A stretch of 64,000 nt of DNA from DASSQJ01 sp963773655 (GTDB lineage: Bacteria; Actinomycetota; Actinomycetes; Actinomycetales; Dermatophilaceae), in NCBI GenBank assembly GCA_963773655.1, contig CAVZBX010000005.1:434001-498000 (forward strand), read 5' to 3'. Under the pieces are notes generated by a model that saw only the letters and a program-made list of their open reading frames with translations, was not told the origin of the DNA and did not search any database. A program made the position numbers and the translations under genes. This document shows positions 33,715 through 42,241 of the stretch, piece by piece. Position 1 is the stretch's first letter; every line of letters begins with the position of its first letter.

Positions 33715-34739
33715 TGGCGCGCTCGGCCCGGGACTACGACGAGTCCGACGTCCGCGTCCGCCCGAGCCGCCGGGGCTCCCGGCCCCGCACCAAGGACCGC
33801 CCCGCGCACGCCGACGCCGTGCCCGGACGGGTGCTGGCCGTCGACCGGGGCCGCTACACCGTTCTCGTCGGGGAGGGCACCGACGCCAGGCTCGTCGTGG
33901 CGATGCGGGCCCGCGAGCTGGGCCGCAAGGGAATCGTCGTCGGGGACGAGGTGTACCTCGTCGGTGACACGACCGGCGGGGACGGCACGCTGGCCCGGGT
34001 GGTGCGGGTCGCCGAGCGTCGCACGGTGCTGCGCCGCACCGCCGACGACACCGACCCCATGGAGCGGGTCGTCGTGGCGAACGCCGACCAGCTCGTCGTC
34101 GTCTCCGCCCTCGCCGACCCCGAGCCGAGGCCCCGCCTCATCGACCGGGCCCTCGTCGCCGCCTACGCCGCGGGGATGGAGCCGCTGCTCGTGCTCACCA
34201 AGGCCGACCTCACCGACCCGGCACCCTTCCTCGACCAGTACGCCCCCCTCTCGGTGCGCCACGTGGTCACCGCTCGGGGCCCGGAGGGGATCGAGGGCCT
34301 GGACCGGGTGCGCGAGGCGCTCGCGGGGCGGGTGAGCGTGCTCGTCGGTCACTCCGGCGTCGGCAAGTCCACGCTCGTCAACGCGCTCGTCCCCGCCGCC
34401 GGTCGGGCCACCGGGGTCGTCAACGATGTCACCGGCCGGGGCCGGCACACCTCGACCTCCGCGGTGGCCCTGGCCCTCCCGGACGACGACGGCTGGGTGG
34501 TCGACACCCCCGGCATCCGGTCCTTCGGGCTGGCGCACGTCGACCCGGAGCGGATCATCCACCACTTCCCGGACCTCGAGCCGGGCACCGACCAGTGCCC
34601 GCGCGGCTGCACCCACGACGAGGAGGAGTGCGGCCTGGACGCGTGGGTGCGCAGCGGCGCCGCCGGGCCCGCCGGGAGGTCCCGACTGGAGTCCCTGCGG
34701 CGCCTGCTGCGCTCGCGCACCCCGACCTCCGGCGACTGA
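33714..34739 (+). CDS. rsgA: Ribosome small-subunit-dependent GTPase A
   Basis: 341 residues. A circularly permuted GTPase that helps late 30S assembly. An N-terminal OB domain is followed by G4 (LTKADL), G1 (GHSGVGKST, about 213-221) and G3 (DTPG) in permuted order, then a zinc knuckle (CPRGCTHDEEECGL). The first 35 residues are a basic extension common in actinobacteria. The ATG overlaps the aroA stop by one base, so aroA-rsgA form an operon. Confidence 0.94.
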   Translation: MARSARDYDESDVRVRPSRRGSRPRTKDRPAHADAVPGRVLAVDRGRYTVLVGEGTDARLVVAMRARELGRKGIVVGDEVYLVGDTTGGDGTLARVVRVAERRTVLRRTADDTDPMERVVVANADQLVVVSALADPEPRPRLIDRALVAAYAAGMEPLLVLTKADLTDPAPFLDQYAPLSVRHVVTARGPEGIEGLDRVREALAGRVSVLVGHSGVGKSTLVNALVPAAGRATGVVNDVTGRGRHTSTSAVALALPDDDGWVVDTPGIRSFGLAHVDPERIIHHFPDLEPGTDQCPRGCTHDEEECGLDAWVRSGAAGPAGRSRLESLRRLLRSRTPTSGD

Positions 34740-34760
34740 CCCGCCGCCCCCGGGGCGGGG

Positions 34761-35921
34761 TCAGACGCCCCCGTGGGGGCCGCCGGAGCCCGGCTCGAAG
34801 CCCCGACGGTCGTACGGGTCCTCGAAGGGGGACTCGGAGCGGCCGGCGCCGGACTCGCGCAGCTGCGGGCTTGCGTCCTCGCGCTCGGCGAAGTGGTGCT
34901 GCAGCTCCTCGGCCTCGGCGTGCACGACGTCGAGCGGCTCGGCGAAGTGGCAGGCCGACTCGTGCTCGCCCACGCCGTCAGGCCGCATCGTCAGCGCGGG
35001 CTCGTCGACCGCGCACTTGTCCTGCGCCTTCCAGCAGCGGGTGTGGAAGCGACAGCCCGACGGCGGGTTGGCCGGTGAGGGCACGTCGCCGACGAGGACG
35101 ATCTGCTCGCGCTTCCCCCGCAGCGTGGGGTCGGGGACGGGCACGGCGGAGAGCAGCGCCTGGGTGTAGGGGTGAGTCGGGTGCTCGTAGACCTCCGACT
35201 CCTCGCCGAGCTCGGCCATCTTGCCGAGGTACATCACCCCGACGCGGTCGGAGATGTGCCGGACGACCGAGAGGTCGTGGGCGATGAAGACGTACGCCAG
35301 GCCGAGCTCGTTCTGGAGCTCCTCCATGAGGTTGACGACCTGGGCCTGCACCGACACGTCGAGGGCCGACACGGGCTCGTCGCAGATGAGCACCTTCGGG
35401 TTGAGCGCGATGCCCCGGGCGATGCCGATGCGCTGGCGCTGGCCGCCGGAGAACTGGTGCGGGTACCGGTTGATGTGCTCGGGGTTGAGCCCGACGAGGT
35501 CGAGCAGGTCCTGGACCCGCTTGCGCCGGCCCTGCTTGGGCACCACGTCGGGGTGGATGTCCAGCGGCTCACCGATGATGTCACCGACGGTCTTGCGCGG
35601 GTTCAGTGAGGTGTACGGGTCCTGGAACACGATCTGGATGTTCCGGCGCAGCTTGCGCAGGCGGCTGCCGGACGCGGTGGAGAAGTCTTCCCCGCCGAAG
35701 ATCACCTTGCCGTCCGTCGGCTCCTCGAGCCGCATGAGCACGCGCCCCAGCGTGGACTTCCCGCAACCGGACTCGCCGACGATGCCGAGCGTCTCGCCCT
35801 TGTGGAGGTCGAAGCTCACGCCGTCGACGGCCTTGACCCACCCCGTCGTGCGGCGCAGGATGCCGGTCTTGATCGGGTAGTGCTTCTTGACGCCCTGGGC
35901 GCTGAGGATGACCTCAGCCAT
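34761..35921 (-). CDS. Oligopeptide/dipeptide ABC transporter ATP-binding protein (OppF/DppF type)
   Basis: 386 residues. Walker A GESGCGKST (49-57), Q-loop FQDPYTSLNPR, signature FSGGQRQRIG, Walker B VLICDEP, and a C-terminal oligo_HPY domain with cysteines (CRFHTRC, then KC and ACHF) that may hold an iron-sulfur cluster. The last 50 residues are a charged tail. It is the last gene of a five-gene importer and overlaps the OppD-type gene by eight bases. Confidence 0.93.
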   Translation of the reverse strand: MAEVILSAQGVKKHYPIKTGILRRTTGWVKAVDGVSFDLHKGETLGIVGESGCGKSTLGRVLMRLEEPTDGKVIFGGEDFSTASGSRLRKLRRNIQIVFQDPYTSLNPRKTVGDIIGEPLDIHPDVVPKQGRRKRVQDLLDLVGLNPEHINRYPHQFSGGQRQRIGIARGIALNPKVLICDEPVSALDVSVQAQVVNLMEELQNELGLAYVFIAHDLSVVRHISDRVGVMYLGKMAELGEESEVYEHPTHPYTQALLSAVPVPDPTLRGKREQIVLVGDVPSPANPPSGCRFHTRCWKAQDKCAVDEPALTMRPDGVGEHESACHFAEPLDVVHAEAEELQHHFAEREDASPQLRESGAGRSESPFEDPYDRRGFEPGSGGPHGGV

Positions 35922-36948
35922 TGAGCACCTCCTCGGCGAAGTGGCAGGCCGAGAAGCGCCCGGGTGCTGCCTCGCGCAGCTCCGGGACGTCCGTCCGGCA
36001 GATGTCCTGGACCCGCGGGCACCGCGGATGGAAGGGGCAGCCCGAGGGGATCCGCATGAGGTTCGGCGGCAGCCCGCCGATCGCGTTCAGCGTGTGTCCC
36101 TTCTGGTCCAGCCGGGGGATCGAGTCGATCAGCCCCTCGGTGTACGGGTGCGCCGGGTCGGCGTAGAGGTCGTAGACGTCGGACTTCTCGACCAGCCGCC
36201 CGGCGTACATGACGACCGCCCGGTCCGCGACGTCGGCGACGACACCGAGGTCGTGGGTGATGAGGATCAGGCCCATCCTCCGTTCCTCCTGCAGCTCCTG
36301 CAGCAGGGCCATGATCTGGGCCTGGACGGTGACGTCGAGGGCCGTGGTCGGCTCGTCGGCGATGAGCACCGCGGGGTCGAGGGCGATCGCCATCGCGATC
36401 ATGATGCGCTGGCGCATACCGCCGGAGAACTGGTGCGGGTAGGCCTTGACCCGGTCCCGCGCCCCGGGGATCGAGACCCGCTCCATCAGGTGCACGGCCT
36501 GCTCGAGGGAGTCGCTCTTGTTCATGCCGCGGTGCTGCCGGAACATCTCCGCGATCTGCCACCCGACCGGGAAGACCGGGTTCAGGGACGAGAGCGCGTC
36601 CTGGAAGATCATCGCGATCTCGGGGCCGCGCGTCTTGCGCCGCTGCTCCTCCGGCATCGAGAGCAGGTCGTGACCGCAGTACCGGATGTGCCCGGAGGGG
36701 ATCGAGGCCGGCGGCATGTCGAGGATGCCCATGATCGCCTGCGCGGTCACCGACTTGCCGGAGCCGGACTCGCCGAGGATGGCGAGGGACTCGCCCTGGT
36801 AGAGCTCGAACGAGACGCCGTTGATCGCCTTGGCCACGCCGTCGTCGGTGTGGAACTCGACGAAGAGGTCCTCGACCTCGAGGAGGCGGCCGTCGACGGG
36901 CTCGTAACCCATCTCCGTGGTGGTGGGTGCGGTTGCGGTGTCAGTCAT
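35914..36948 (-). CDS. Oligopeptide/dipeptide ABC transporter ATP-binding protein (OppD/DppD type)
   Basis: 344 residues. Walker A GESGSGKS (59-66), FQDALSSLNPV Q-loop, signature FSGGMRQRI, Walker B VLIADEP and the C-terminal oligo_HPY domain with CPFHPRCPRVQDIC. It pairs with the OppF-type subunit to drive import. The N-terminal 20 residues are a Thr-rich extension. Three bases separate it from the upstream permease gene. Confidence 0.93.
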   Translation of the reverse strand: MTDTATAPTTTEMGYEPVDGRLLEVEDLFVEFHTDDGVAKAINGVSFELYQGESLAILGESGSGKSVTAQAIMGILDMPPASIPSGHIRYCGHDLLSMPEEQRRKTRGPEIAMIFQDALSSLNPVFPVGWQIAEMFRQHRGMNKSDSLEQAVHLMERVSIPGARDRVKAYPHQFSGGMRQRIMIAMAIALDPAVLIADEPTTALDVTVQAQIMALLQELQEERRMGLILITHDLGVVADVADRAVVMYAGRLVEKSDVYDLYADPAHPYTEGLIDSIPRLDQKGHTLNAIGGLPPNLMRIPSGCPFHPRCPRVQDICRTDVPELREAAPGRFSACHFAEEVLNG

Positions 36949-36951
36949 GGG

Positions 36952-37899
36952 TCACCGGGTCTTCGGGTCGAAGGCGTCGCGGACGGCGTCGCCGAGCATG
37001 ATGAACGCCAGCACGGTGAGGCTGAGGGCCGCGCTCGGGAAGAGGAGCATGTGCGGGGTCGTCCGCAGGCCGACGATGGCGTCGTTGATCATCACGCCCC
37101 AGGAGACGACCGGGGGCTGCAGGCCGATGCCGAGGAAGGACAGCGTGGCCTCGGCCGCGATGTAGGCACCGAGGTTGATCGTCGCGACCACGATCATCGG
37201 GCCCATCGCGTTCGGGATGATGTGCGAGCGGATGATCCGCCACGGGCTGGCCCCGAGCGCCCGCGCCGCCTGCACGTAGTCGTTCGGCAGCACCTGGAAC
37301 ACGCTGGAGCGCATCAGGCGGGCCAGGCTCGGCCAGCCGAAGATGGTGAGCGCGAGGACCACCTTGAAGATGATCCCGAAGTACGAGTTCAGTTCGCCGG
37401 CCAGCGCGGACATGAAGAGGATCGCGCCGAGGATGAACGGGATCGCGAAGAAGATGTCGGTGATCCGCGACACCAGCGCGTCCGCCCAGCCGCCGCTGTA
37501 GGCCGCGATGACGCCGATCGCGCCGCCGACGAGCACGGTGAACGTCGTCGTGAAGACGCCGACGAGGATCGACGCCCGCGCACCGTAGATGGTGCGGGCG
37601 TACACGTCGTAGCCCTGGATGTCGCGCCCGAACCAGGCGTCGGCGTTCGGCAGCTGCCGCGACTCCTGGAGCACCGCCGCGGTCGGGTCGGTGTTGGTGA
37701 ACAGGCTCGGCCACACCGCCATGAGCACGAAGAGCGTGATCAGCGTGGCGGAGATCCAGAAGAGCGGGTTCTTGCCCAGCTGGCGGCGGGCGTCGGCGCC
37801 GAGGGAGCGGGGCTTCTCGGCCTCGCCCCCGGTCGTGGTGCTCGTCTCCGGGGCCTCCGGGCCCGTGGTGCGCAGGTCGGTGTCGGCGGTGTCAGTCAT
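36952..37899 (-). CDS. Oligopeptide/dipeptide ABC transporter permease (OppC/DppC type)
   Basis: 315 residues. An N-terminal cytoplasmic stretch, a first helix at about 45-67, the OppC N-domain with WFGRDIQGYDVYARTIYGAR, and five more helices. The EAA loop AARALGASPWRIIRSHIIPN contacts the ATPases. It overlaps the OppB-type gene by eight bases. Confidence 0.93.
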   Translation of the reverse strand: MTDTADTDLRTTGPEAPETSTTTGGEAEKPRSLGADARRQLGKNPLFWISATLITLFVLMAVWPSLFTNTDPTAAVLQESRQLPNADAWFGRDIQGYDVYARTIYGARASILVGVFTTTFTVLVGGAIGVIAAYSGGWADALVSRITDIFFAIPFILGAILFMSALAGELNSYFGIIFKVVLALTIFGWPSLARLMRSSVFQVLPNDYVQAARALGASPWRIIRSHIIPNAMGPMIVVATINLGAYIAAEATLSFLGIGLQPPVVSWGVMINDAIVGLRTTPHMLLFPSAALSLTVLAFIMLGDAVRDAFDPKTR

Positions 37900-38818
37900 G
37901 GCTGATCCTCGGGTCCAGGAATCCGTACATGAGGTCGACGAGCAGGTTGACGAAGAGATAGACGATCACGAGCGCCGTGACCGCCCCGACGACGGCCACC
38001 CCGTCGCGGGTCTGGATGCCGCGGAAGATGTAGCCGCCGACACCCTGGATGTTGAAGATGCGCTCGGTGACGATCGCACCGCCGAGCAGGGCGCCGAAGT
38101 CGAACCCGACGAAGGTCACGACCGGGATCAACGAGTTGCGCAGCGCATGGATGCCGACGGCGCGCCGCCGGGCCAGGCCCTTGGCCGTGGCCGTCCGGAC
38201 GTAGTCGGACCGCAGGTTCTCGGCGAGGTTGGTGCGGGTCAGCCGGGCGACGTACGCCACCGAGAGCGACCCGAGCACCATGGCGGGCAGCATCAGCTCG
38301 TAGACGGTCGCATCGGCCGAGACGGTGACCGGGAAGAGCCCGAGCCGCACGCCCAGGAAGTACTGGGCCAGGGCGCCGATGACGAAGACCGGGATCGAGA
38401 TGACCACCAGGGTCGAGACCAGCACGAGGTTGTCGACGAATCTGCCTTTTCTCACCCCCGCGAGGATGCCGGCGGTGATGCCGATGACCACCTCGAAGAT
38501 CACGGCCATGAGGGCCAGCTTGCCGGTGACCTGGTAGCGCTGGGCGAGGTCCTCGCGGACGGGCACCTCGTACTGGTTGACGCCGAGGTCGCCCTGGACG
38601 AGCTTGCCGAGGTACTTGACGTACTGCACCGGCAGCGGGTCGTTGAGGTTGTACTTCTCGTAGTACGCGGCGACGTACGCGTCGGAGCACTGGCGCTCGC
38701 CGCACTTGCCGGCGGTGGGGTCTCCGGGGAGGGCGAAGACCATCGCGTAGATCAGGAACGTGGTGCCCAGGATGACGGGGATCATCTGGAGCAGCCGGCG
38801 TACGACATATTTGCTCAT
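37892..38818 (-). CDS. Oligopeptide/dipeptide ABC transporter permease (OppB/DppB type)
   Basis: 308 residues. The start MSKYVVRRLLQMIPVILGTT is the classic OppB N-terminus, so the ATG at 38818 (AGGAG four bases upstream) is chosen over an in-frame ATG 30 codons earlier. Six helices and the EAA loop ATAKGLARRRAVGIHALRNS are present. A cytosol-distal insert (GKCGERQCSDAYV) holds two Cys that could form a disulfide outside the membrane. A strong hairpin lies between it and the binding-protein gene. Confidence 0.92.
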   Translation of the reverse strand: MSKYVVRRLLQMIPVILGTTFLIYAMVFALPGDPTAGKCGERQCSDAYVAAYYEKYNLNDPLPVQYVKYLGKLVQGDLGVNQYEVPVREDLAQRYQVTGKLALMAVIFEVVIGITAGILAGVRKGRFVDNLVLVSTLVVISIPVFVIGALAQYFLGVRLGLFPVTVSADATVYELMLPAMVLGSLSVAYVARLTRTNLAENLRSDYVRTATAKGLARRRAVGIHALRNSLIPVVTFVGFDFGALLGGAIVTERIFNIQGVGGYIFRGIQTRDGVAVVGAVTALVIVYLFVNLLVDLMYGFLDPRISHD

Positions 38819-38971
38819 GTCGCTCCTCACAGCGGTCCATCGGGGCCGAGGGTGGCTCGGCACGCTGACCGTCCCGCCTGCTGCAGCGACACGGCGTCGG
38901 GGTGACACTACTGCGACTGCGCCCCGAGGGGTTAGTACCGGTGTGCCGGAAGGTGGTCGCAGGTGCCGGTC

Positions 38972-39015
38972 ACACGGTTCGGCCTGCCGGTGGTCACCGA
39001 CAGGCCGAACCGTGT
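38972..39015 (-). terminator. Hairpin between the binding-protein and permease genes of the peptide importer
   Basis: A 15-bp perfect stem (38972-38986 with 39001-39015) whose loop folds into a further 4-bp helix. It starts 36 bases after the binding-protein stop. As a partial terminator or 3' stabiliser it would give more binding protein than membrane subunits. Confidence 0.8.
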
Positions 39016-39050
39016 CACAACGATGCGGAGGTTGTTGTTTCCGCGTCAGC

Positions 39051-40667
39051 TCACTTCACGGTGATGCTGCTGTAGTCCGGCACACCGAAGGCGGTGATCT
39101 GGACCGGGTTCACCTTGTCGCTCCACCCGATGACGGCCTTGCCGTACCACATGGGGATGGTCGGCATGTCGTCGACGAGCAGGGCCTCGGCCTCCTGGTA
39201 CTTCGCGTTCGCCTCGTCCAGGGTCGGAGCGGCAGCGGCCTCGGCCAGCAGCTTCTCGAACGCGGGGTTGTCGTACGTGAAGTAGTTGCTGTCCGCGTTC
39301 TTGGCGTACAGCGGAGTGAGGAAGTTCTCGATCGACGGGTAGTCCATCTGCCAGCCGTAGCGGAACATGCCGTACTCGTTGTTACCCGCAGCGGTGAGGA
39401 AGGTGGCGAAGTCGACGGCAGCCTTGGCCGTGCACTCGACGCCGAGGGCCTGCTTGATGCTGTTGCAGGTGGCCTCGGTCCACGCCTTGTGGTCACCGTC
39501 GCCGTTGTACCAGAGCTCGAGCGAGCCGTCGTAGCCGCCGGCGGCCTCGAGGGTCTGCTTGGCCTTGGCGGGGTCGTAGACGCAGGCGTCACCGCAGACG
39601 TCGGCCTGGTAACCGTCGACGACCGGGGAGACCCAGCCGGTGGCGTTCACGCGGGTGCCGTTGAAGATCTGCTTGTTGATCGTCTCGCGGTCGATGGCCT
39701 GGGAGATGGCCTTGCGGACCTCGGGGGTCAGGCCCGGGTCGGCGGTCGGGTTGATGCCGATCATCTGGATGACACCGGTCTCACGGTCCGCGTTGCGGTC
39801 CGGGAGGTCGGTCTTGTACTTGTCGTCGATGAGCGCCGACGTCGGGATGGCGGTGATCAGGTCGATGTTGCCGGCCTGGAGGTCGTTGTACGCCGCGTCG
39901 GTGTCCTGGTAGATCTTGAAGGTGACCTGGTCCAGGGCCGCGCCGAAGTCACCCGAGTAGTCGGGGTTCTTCTTGACGACGATGCTCTGGCCCTCGGTCC
40001 AGGAGTCGAACATGAACGGGCCGGCGCCGACGGGGGCCTTGCCGAAGGCCTCGGGGTCCTCGAAGAAGACGTCGGGCTGGGGCGCGAAGGCGGTGTAGCC
40101 GAGGCGGACCGGCAGGTTGGACACCGGCTCGGAGGTCTTGATCGTGAAGGTGTAGTCGTCGACGACCTCCAGACCGGACAGCTTGTCGTTGGTGGCGTCC
40201 TCGGCGCTGACGTCGGCGTAGCCCTCGATCGGGGCGAAGAAGTAGCCGCCGCCCTGGCCGTTCGGACCGAACGCGGTGTAGTTCCACGCGTCGACGAAGT
40301 TCTTGGCCTTGACCTCGGTGCCGTCGGAGAACATGTAGCCCTGCTTGAGCTTGACCGTGAAGGTCTGGTTGTCCTCGGTCTCGATGGACTCGGCGATGTC
40401 GTTCTGGGGCTCAGCGTTCTCGGCGTTGTAGTGGACGAGCTTCGCCGTGATGGTGTCGAGAATGTTGCCGCCACAGGTCTCGCTCGTGTTACCGGCGATG
40501 AGCGGGTTCTCGGGCGTGCAGCCGTTGACGACGATCTCGCCGCCGGTGCTGCCCGCGGCCGTGGTCTCGCTGCTGCCACCGTCGTCGTCGCCGCTGCCGC
40601 AACCAGCGGCGAGCAGCGCAACGGCGGACATGGCCGCAACGGCGACCGTGCGAGTGGTTCCTCGCAT
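39051..40667 (-). CDS. Oligopeptide/dipeptide ABC transporter substrate-binding lipoprotein
   Basis: 538 residues. A lipoprotein signal with lipobox LAAGC (Cys23) is followed by a Gly/Ser/Asp linker and a family 5 solute-binding fold. There are extra Cys pairs (NGCTPENP with ETCGGN, VCGDACVYD, TCNSIKQALGVEC) that probably form disulfides outside the cell. It binds peptides or related ligands for the transporter encoded downstream. GGAGG lies six bases before the ATG. A small hairpin at 40695-40713 sits in its leader. Confidence 0.92.
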   Translation of the reverse strand: MRGTTRTVAVAAMSAVALLAAGCGSGDDDGGSSETTAAGSTGGEIVVNGCTPENPLIAGNTSETCGGNILDTITAKLVHYNAENAEPQNDIAESIETEDNQTFTVKLKQGYMFSDGTEVKAKNFVDAWNYTAFGPNGQGGGYFFAPIEGYADVSAEDATNDKLSGLEVVDDYTFTIKTSEPVSNLPVRLGYTAFAPQPDVFFEDPEAFGKAPVGAGPFMFDSWTEGQSIVVKKNPDYSGDFGAALDQVTFKIYQDTDAAYNDLQAGNIDLITAIPTSALIDDKYKTDLPDRNADRETGVIQMIGINPTADPGLTPEVRKAISQAIDRETINKQIFNGTRVNATGWVSPVVDGYQADVCGDACVYDPAKAKQTLEAAGGYDGSLELWYNGDGDHKAWTEATCNSIKQALGVECTAKAAVDFATFLTAAGNNEYGMFRYGWQMDYPSIENFLTPLYAKNADSNYFTYDNPAFEKLLAEAAAAPTLDEANAKYQEAEALLVDDMPTIPMWYGKAVIGWSDKVNPVQITAFGVPDYSSITVK

Positions 40668-40694
40668 GGATGTCCTCCTACGTCAGTGGTTCTC

Positions 40695-40713
40695 GCCACC
40701 CTGCTCGGGTGGC
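40695..40713 (-). promoter_or_regulatory. Small hairpin in the leader of the binding-protein gene
   Basis: 7-bp inverted repeat (40695-40701 with 40707-40713), loop of five, about 28 bases before the ATG. It could be an mRNA structure or an operator; no regulator is assigned. The rest of the 40668-40906 interval shows no further gene. Confidence 0.3.
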
Positions 40714-40893
40714 TGTCTCCATGAGGTGCCCCCGGTCGGGGACGTTCGGGTGTGCATCGCCCTGAGGGCGTGCGGCCACCACCAAACACCATGGACCGGG
40801 CCAAGGGAAGTTCACGCGGGCTCCGCAACTGAATTGTGACCGAAGCGCGACCGGACCGTCTCCGGGGCCGGAAGATCTTCGGCGCCGAGGCGC

Positions 40894-40899
40894 TACGGT
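40894..40899 (+). promoter_or_regulatory. Leaderless -10 box of the hisN-type gene
   Basis: TACGGT ends seven bases before the GTG at 40907. The earlier in-frame GTG at 40898 lies inside this box, which argues against it as a start. Confidence 0.6.
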
Positions 40900-40906
40900 G
40901 AGCCCC

Positions 40907-41716
40907 GTGCCCGGCTACGACGACGACCTGCGTCTTGCCCACGTCCTCGCCGACAGCGTCGAGCGGGTCACGGTGGCGCGGTTCCGGGCCGAGGACCTCC
41001 GGGTCGAGACCAAGCCCGACCTCACCCTGGTCAGCGACGCCGACCGCGACGCCGAGGAGCTGATCCGGGGGCAGCTGGCGCGCTCCCGCCCCCGGGACGC
41101 CGTCGTCGGAGAGGAGTTCGAGCCCACCGGGCACAGCAGCCGCCAGTGGGTGGTCGACCCGATCGACGGCACCCACAGCTACGTGCGTGGCGTGCCCGTG
41201 TGGGCCACCCTCATCGCCCTCGTCGACGACGGCGATCCGGTGCTCGGGCTGGTGGCCGCGCCCGCGCTCGGGCGACGCTGGTGGGCGACCACGGGCTCCG
41301 GGGCGTGGAGCGGGCGCAGCCTCACCTCGGCACGGCGGATCCGCGTGTCCGGGGTGCACCGCCTGGCCGATGCGTCCCTGTCCATCTCGAGCACGACCTC
41401 GTGGGAGCAGGTCGGCCGGCTCCAGGCCGTGCTCGACCTCGCGCGGGCGTGCTGGCGCGAGCGCGCCTACGGGGACTTCTGGTCGTACATGCTCGTCGCC
41501 GAGGGCGCCGTCGACATCGCCGCCGAACCGGAGCTGTCGCTGTACGACATGGCGGCGCTCGTCCCCGTCGTCACCGAGGCCGGCGGGCGCTTCACCTCGC
41601 TGGCCGGCGTCGACGGACCCGACGGCGGCAACGCCCTCGCCACGAACGGCCTGCTCCACGACGAGGTGCTCGCCCGCCTGGGCCCGGGCGCGGTGCCGTC
41701 ACCTCCCGGCAGCTGA
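40907..41716 (+). CDS. hisN: Inositol monophosphatase family protein, probable histidinol-phosphatase
   Basis: 269 residues of the Mg-dependent IMPase fold. Metal ligands lie in GEE (68-70) and DPIDGT (84-89), and the C-terminal motif AEPELSLYDMAAL carries the third Asp. The WVVDPIDGTHSYVRGVP segment (rather than N in GTxNF) and overall length resemble actinobacterial HisN, which removes phosphate from histidinol phosphate. A broader inositol- or nucleotide-phosphatase role cannot be excluded. No other his genes are nearby. Confidence 0.8.
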   Translation: MPGYDDDLRLAHVLADSVERVTVARFRAEDLRVETKPDLTLVSDADRDAEELIRGQLARSRPRDAVVGEEFEPTGHSSRQWVVDPIDGTHSYVRGVPVWATLIALVDDGDPVLGLVAAPALGRRWWATTGSGAWSGRSLTSARRIRVSGVHRLADASLSISSTTSWEQVGRLQAVLDLARACWRERAYGDFWSYMLVAEGAVDIAAEPELSLYDMAALVPVVTEAGGRFTSLAGVDGPDGGNALATNGLLHDEVLARLGPGAVPSPPGS

Positions 41717-41725
41717 CCCCACCGG

Positions 41726-42241
41726 TCAGAAGAGGGCTTCCTGGTCGGCCTCGGTCCGCACGCCCTCGAGCCGCAGCAGCGCCGCCTTCCGCGCCAGGCC
41801 CCCGGCGTAGCCGGTGAGCCGGCCGTCGCTGCCGACCACCCGGTGGCAGGGCAGCACGACCGGCAGCGGGTTGGCGCCGTTGGCCGCGCCGACGGCCCGG
41901 GACGCCCCCGGCGGCAGCCCGAGCCGGGCCGCGATCGCGCCGTACGTGGCGGTCGTGCCCCACGGCACGGTGGCGAGCACCTCCCACACCCGCCGCTGGA
42001 ACTCGGTGCCCTGCGGGCGCAGTGGCAGCTCGAACACCCGGCGCTCACCCGCGAAGTACTCACCGAGCTGGCGCCGGGCGGCGGCGAGCACGGGTGAGCC
42101 TCCGCGCAGCCGGCCCGGCGTGCCGTCCGCCGGGGCGTCGAACCCGATGGCGACCAGGGCCCCCGAGTGCTCGACGAGCTCGAGGCGCCCGATCGGTGAC
42201 CCGATGACGAGGGAGTGCCGCGGGCCGGGGTCAGCGGGCAA
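41726..42241 (-). CDS. ogt: Methylated-DNA-[protein]-cysteine S-methyltransferase
   Basis: 171 residues. It removes alkyl groups from O6-alkylguanine by one-way transfer to Cys132 in the PCHRV motif. The DNA-binding helix-turn-helix (TATYGAIAARLGLPPGASRAVG) and the arginine finger are present. No ATG or GTG fits. The TTG at 42241 overlaps the M16 peptidase stop, has GGTGGAG four bases upstream and gives the usual length, so a TTG start is proposed. It is the last gene of the unit with the two M16 peptidases. Confidence 0.85.
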   Translation of the reverse strand: MPADPGPRHSLVIGSPIGRLELVEHSGALVAIGFDAPADGTPGRLRGGSPVLAAARRQLGEYFAGERRVFELPLRPQGTEFQRRVWEVLATVPWGTTATYGAIAARLGLPPGASRAVGAANGANPLPVVLPCHRVVGSDGRLTGYAGGLARKAALLRLEGVRTEADQEALF

